Shown: one piece after another, positions 61,877-64,000 of the stretch
Layout of the letters: every line of letters begins with the position of its first letter
Position numbering within the stretch: position 1 is the stretch's first letter
Origin: Virgisporangium aurantiacum
Lineage (GTDB): Bacteria > Actinomycetota > Actinomycetes > Mycobacteriales > Micromonosporaceae
Assembly: GCF_016863635.1 (NCBI RefSeq)
Contig: NZ_BOPG01000080.1
Span: forward strand, 1-64,000
DNA length: 64,000 nucleotides
Reading direction: 5' to 3'
Program-made: the position numbers and the translations under genes
Notes under the pieces: model-generated
What the model was told of the DNA's origin: nothing
Databases searched by the model: none
What the model saw: the letters and a program-made list of their open reading frames with translations, nothing else

Positions 61877-62263
61877 TTCGAGAAGACCCTTGAGCGCGAC
61901 CAGATCCGCCTGCACCGCCGTGGTGTCGCGTTCGAACTCCTCGTCGCTCATGCCGGGCTGGCGCCGGACGCTGAACACGATCTCGCAGCCGGTGCGGTCC
62001 GGTATCACGCGCATCGGGTTGTGGAACGTCTCGCCCGACTCCACCGTGACGTCGTGGTCGATGACGCCGAACTCGTTCGGTGGCGCGACCACGATCACGA
62101 TCCGGCCCATCGGGGACTCGGCGACCCACTGCCCGTCGACGTGTTCGATGGCGGTGCACAGGCCGGGCGCCCAGGTCGGCAGGTTCGCCGGGTTCGAGGC
62201 GTAGTCGTAGACCTCCCGCGCGGGCCGGTCGATGTGCGCGCTGAGGTGTCGCGAGTCGTCCAT
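61871..62263 (-). CDS. SRPBCC (START-like) family protein
   Basis: 130 residues. DDSRHLSAHIDRPAREVYDYASNPANLPTWAPGL is the standard N-terminal SRPBCC strand-helix pattern; a C-terminal amphipathic helix (ERDTTAVQADLVALKGLLE) closes the pocket. It binds hydrophobic or lipid-like ligands; role unknown. Convergent, 6-bp overlap, with the GH36 gene. Confidence 0.88.
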   Translation of the reverse strand: MDDSRHLSAHIDRPAREVYDYASNPANLPTWAPGLCTAIEHVDGQWVAESPMGRIVIVVAPPNEFGVIDHDVTVESGETFHNPMRVIPDRTGCEIVFSVRRQPGMSDEEFERDTTAVQADLVALKGLLES

Positions 62264-62350
62264 GCCGGGAACGTTAGCGGCGGGGCGCCGGCGCGGTCTT
62301 GAACGGATCGGTCACGTCGGCGCGGACCCCCACATCACTAGAGTGACGGG

Positions 62351-62866
62351 GTGCGAAGCGTGATCGTTCTCAACGGCGGGTCGAGTTCCGGCAAGTCGGG
62401 CCTCGCCCGGTGCCTCCAGGCGGTGCTGCCCGACCCGTGGCTCGCGATCGGCGTCGACACGCTGATCCAGGTGATGCCGGCGACGAAGAGCGGAATCGAC
62501 ATCGGTGCCGACGGCACGGTGAACGTCGGGCCGTCGTTCGCGCGTCTGGAACTGGCGTGGATGGCGGGCGTGGGCGCGATGGCGCGGGCCGGTGCGCGCG
62601 TCATCGTCGACGATGTCTTTCTCAGCGGCGCGGCCTCGCGGCGACGCTGGGAGCCCGCACTCGACGGCCTCGACGTCCTCTGGGTGGGTGTCCGGTGCGC
62701 GGCCGAGGCCGCCGAGGCCCGCGAGATCGCCCGCGGCGACCGGGTGATCGGGATGGCGCGGGCCCAGGCGGAGACGGTCCACGAGGGCATGACCTACGAC
62801 GTGGAGGTCGACACCACCCATGCGGAACTCCTGGCGTGCGCCCGGATCATCGCCCGGGTGCTATGA
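62351..62866 (+). CDS. Chloramphenicol phosphotransferase-like P-loop kinase
   Basis: 171 residues from GTG 62351. P-loop GGSSSGKSGLARCL, DTLIQVMP, VIVDDVFLSG and AREIARGDRVIGMAR, matching CPT-like proteins. True CPT phosphorylates chloramphenicol, but most family members have no assigned substrate, so resistance should not be assumed. Alone on its strand; the end overlaps a small reverse gene by 6 bp. Confidence 0.85.
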   Translation: MRSVIVLNGGSSSGKSGLARCLQAVLPDPWLAIGVDTLIQVMPATKSGIDIGADGTVNVGPSFARLELAWMAGVGAMARAGARVIVDDVFLSGAASRRRWEPALDGLDVLWVGVRCAAEAAEAREIARGDRVIGMARAQAETVHEGMTYDVEVDTTHAELLACARIIARVL

Positions 62867-63061
62867 ACCGGGCCGCTCCGCCGCTCCCCGCCCACCCCGG
62901 GGCAGCGGGTCGCGCGGCTCGCGGACGCCGGCCCCGCCCGCACCGTCTCCGTCGTCTCCGTCGTCGGGAATGACGCGGCTGACGTTGTCATGCTCGGGCC
63001 ACGGGTGGTCCCGGATCTCGTTGGGGTGGAGGTAGCGGAGTTCGCGATCGACCCGGCTCAT
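62861..63061 (-). CDS. Small hypothetical protein (66 residues)
   Basis: From ATG 63061 with an excellent GGAGG 4 bp upstream. Sequence begins SRVDRELRYLHPNEIRDHPW, then an acidic DDGDDGDGAG stretch and an Arg-rich end. No family recognised. It follows the TetR gene on the same strand through a 13-codon ORF with overlapping stop and start codons. Confidence 0.55.
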   Translation of the reverse strand: MSRVDRELRYLHPNEIRDHPWPEHDNVSRVIPDDGDDGDGAGGAGVREPRDPLPRGGRGAAERPGS

Positions 63062-63099
63062 CGGACCTCCCACAGGTAGATGGCCTCGGCGTCGGTCAC
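63058..63099 (-). CDS. Possible 13-residue linking ORF
   Basis: GTG at 63099 overlaps the TetR stop (GTGA) and reads VTDAEAIYLWEVR before a TGA that overlaps the ATG of the 66-residue gene (ATGA). Such a chain would let ribosomes pass from TetR to the small gene. Too short to judge by sequence alone. Confidence 0.3.
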   Translation of the reverse strand: MTDAEAIYLWEVR

Positions 63100-63695
63100 G
63101 GCTGAACCATACCGGGGCCGGCCGTGGCGCCCCGGAGGACGGAAGCCAGGAGTCCTTCCACGTAGGGCGGCGCGATCTCCTCGCCGGTGATGAGGGCCCG
63201 GTAGTAGAGGGGGCCGACCAGGTGGTCGGCCAGGGCGTCGAGGTCGGTGGACGCGGGCAGGTGGCCGCGGATCACGGCGCGCTGCAGCGGGAGCCGGTCG
63301 CGGGCGCGTTGGGCGGACAGGTACTCGGTGCGTAGCCGGGTCGCCAGTCGCGGGTCGTGCAGGCTCTCGGCGGTCAGCGCGCGGTAGACGGCTCCGGCGT
63401 CGGAGTTGGTCAGGAAGCGGGCGAGGTTCGACAGGTGCACGTGTAGGTCGGTGACGAGGTCGCCGGTGTCGGGCGGGACGAGTTCCTCGGCGGCGTCGGT
63501 GAGGAACGCGTCGAGCAGGAGGTCGGTCTTCGAGGGCCACCAGCGGTAGATGGTCTGCTTGGCGACGCCGGCCCGCTGCGCGATCGCCTCGACGGTCAGC
63601 CGGGCGAAGCCGTGCTCGACGAGCAGGTCGTCGGCCGCTTCGAGGACGGCGAGGCGGGCCTGTTCGCTGCGTCCGTGCCGGTTGCCGTGGTGCAT
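63096..63695 (-). CDS. TetR family regulator
   Basis: 199 residues. HTH: AVLEAADDLLVEHGFARLTVEAIAQRAGVAKQTIYRWWPSKTDLL. TetR_C-type ligand domain with RALTAESLHDPRLATRL. It is divergent from the O-methyltransferase gene, with two short palindromes between, so likely regulates it and itself. Confidence 0.92.
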   Translation of the reverse strand: MHHGNRHGRSEQARLAVLEAADDLLVEHGFARLTVEAIAQRAGVAKQTIYRWWPSKTDLLLDAFLTDAAEELVPPDTGDLVTDLHVHLSNLARFLTNSDAGAVYRALTAESLHDPRLATRLRTEYLSAQRARDRLPLQRAVIRGHLPASTDLDALADHLVGPLYYRALITGEEIAPPYVEGLLASVLRGATAGPGMVQP

Positions 63696-63720
63696 GACGT
63701 TCCCATCCCTTGAATAGACG

Positions 63721-63738
63721 CAACGTTGAGGCTAGCCT
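63721..63738. promoter_or_regulatory. Palindromic region between TetR and O-methyltransferase genes
   Basis: CAACGTTG (63721-63728) and AGGCTAGCCT (63729-63738) are two adjacent perfect palindromes in a 50-bp divergent gap. They are the best candidates for the TetR operator and overlap the likely promoters. Confidence 0.45.
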
Positions 63739-63745
63739 AGCCGAC

Positions 63746-64000
63746 GTGACGACTCTCCGCACCTCACCGCTCCACGACGTTCTCGACCGGCTGCACGCCG
63801 CCGCCGAGAAGGACGACGACCTCGACATCGCGCCGCTGCCGACCGATGCCACCGCGGCGGAACGCGCCGACGCGCTGGCCCGGGTCTACATGCCGGTCTC
63901 GGGCGCGGGCGGCGCGCTGCTCTACTCGCTGGTCCGGGCGGCACGGCCGCAGACCGTCGTCGAGTTCGGCACCTCGTACGGCATCTCGACGCTCTACCTC
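63746..64000 (+). CDS. O-methyltransferase-like protein, cut by the window edge
   Basis: 85 codons from GTG 63746 run open to the window end. SPLHDVLDRLHAAAEKDD, MPVSGAGGALLYSLVRAARPQTVVEFGTSYGIST carries the class I S-adenosylmethionine motif I (VVEFGTSYG), as in actinomycete O-methyltransferases of the family-3 kind. Substrate not inferable. Probably controlled by the divergent TetR. Confidence 0.85.
   Translation, partial: MTTLRTSPLHDVLDRLHAAAEKDDDLDIAPLPTDATAAERADALARVYMPVSGAGGALLYSLVRAARPQTVVEFGTSYGISTLYL

Overview
The window is high-GC DNA (roughly 70 percent or more by eye). GTG starts are common, 4-bp ATGA/GTGA start-stop overlaps are frequent, and the gene families are those of a filamentous actinomycete: SARP/BTAD regulator, F420 biosynthesis, XRE-DUF5753, SigE-type ECF factor, PIG-V-like mannosyltransferase, many secreted modular glycoside hydrolases. 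Two long perfect intergenic palindromes and a DUF559-like gene remnant suggest Micromonosporaceae. The species cannot be fixed from the sequence alone. I see no tRNA, rRNA, CRISPR array, insertion sequence or prophage.

Region 1 (1-9758) is a beta-L-arabinofuranoside/arabinan utilisation locus. A LacI regulator diverges from a leftward run of a cytoplasmic GH127 enzyme, a secreted (alpha/alpha)6-barrel hydrolase with two discoidin modules, a secreted GH127-LamG enzyme and a secreted GH43 enzyme cut by the window edge. Near-identical LacI-type operators flank both transcription starts. Region 2 (9786-17133) holds a UbiD-family decarboxylase, a PadR regulator, a TetR-MMPL exporter operon with a striking phased operator array, and a cofD/fbiA-methyltransferase-like-GNAT operon.

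Region 3 (17370-29447) carries a class A penicillin-binding protein, an ECF sigma factor with a membrane partner, a PIG-V-like mannosyltransferase, an FtsX-type permease without an ATPase, a LuxR-type two-component pair and an ankyrin protein. It ends with a two-gene partner-switching module in which an anti-anti-sigma (STAS) domain is fused to a SigB/F-type sigma factor, followed by its putative anti-sigma kinase. Region 4 (29467-39912) holds an AfsR-like regulator, a reductase-like protein, an iron-box-controlled heme oxygenase with a DUF2470 protein, a broken DUF559-like gene, and a sulfate ABC transporter operon with an Rrf2 regulator that share a 20-bp motif.

Region 5 (40137-49939) has a ClpC ATPase, a TerD-domain protein with an extra C-terminal domain, a chemoreceptor, and three translationally coupled genes (two phosphoribosyltransferase paralogues and a HAD phosphatase) that look like a stripped-down Ter 'biosynthetic' module. 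An XRE-DUF5753 regulator and an atypical PIG-L protein follow. Region 6 (49878-61876) is a second carbohydrate locus: ROK regulator, HEAT-repeat protein, two secreted DUF4832-type proteins with fibronectin and shared C-terminal modules, a divergent sugar ABC transporter (two permeases and a binding lipoprotein) and a GH36 alpha-galactosidase-like enzyme. The last 2 kb hold an SRPBCC protein, a CPT-like P-loop kinase, a small ORF, a TetR regulator and the start of an O-methyltransferase.
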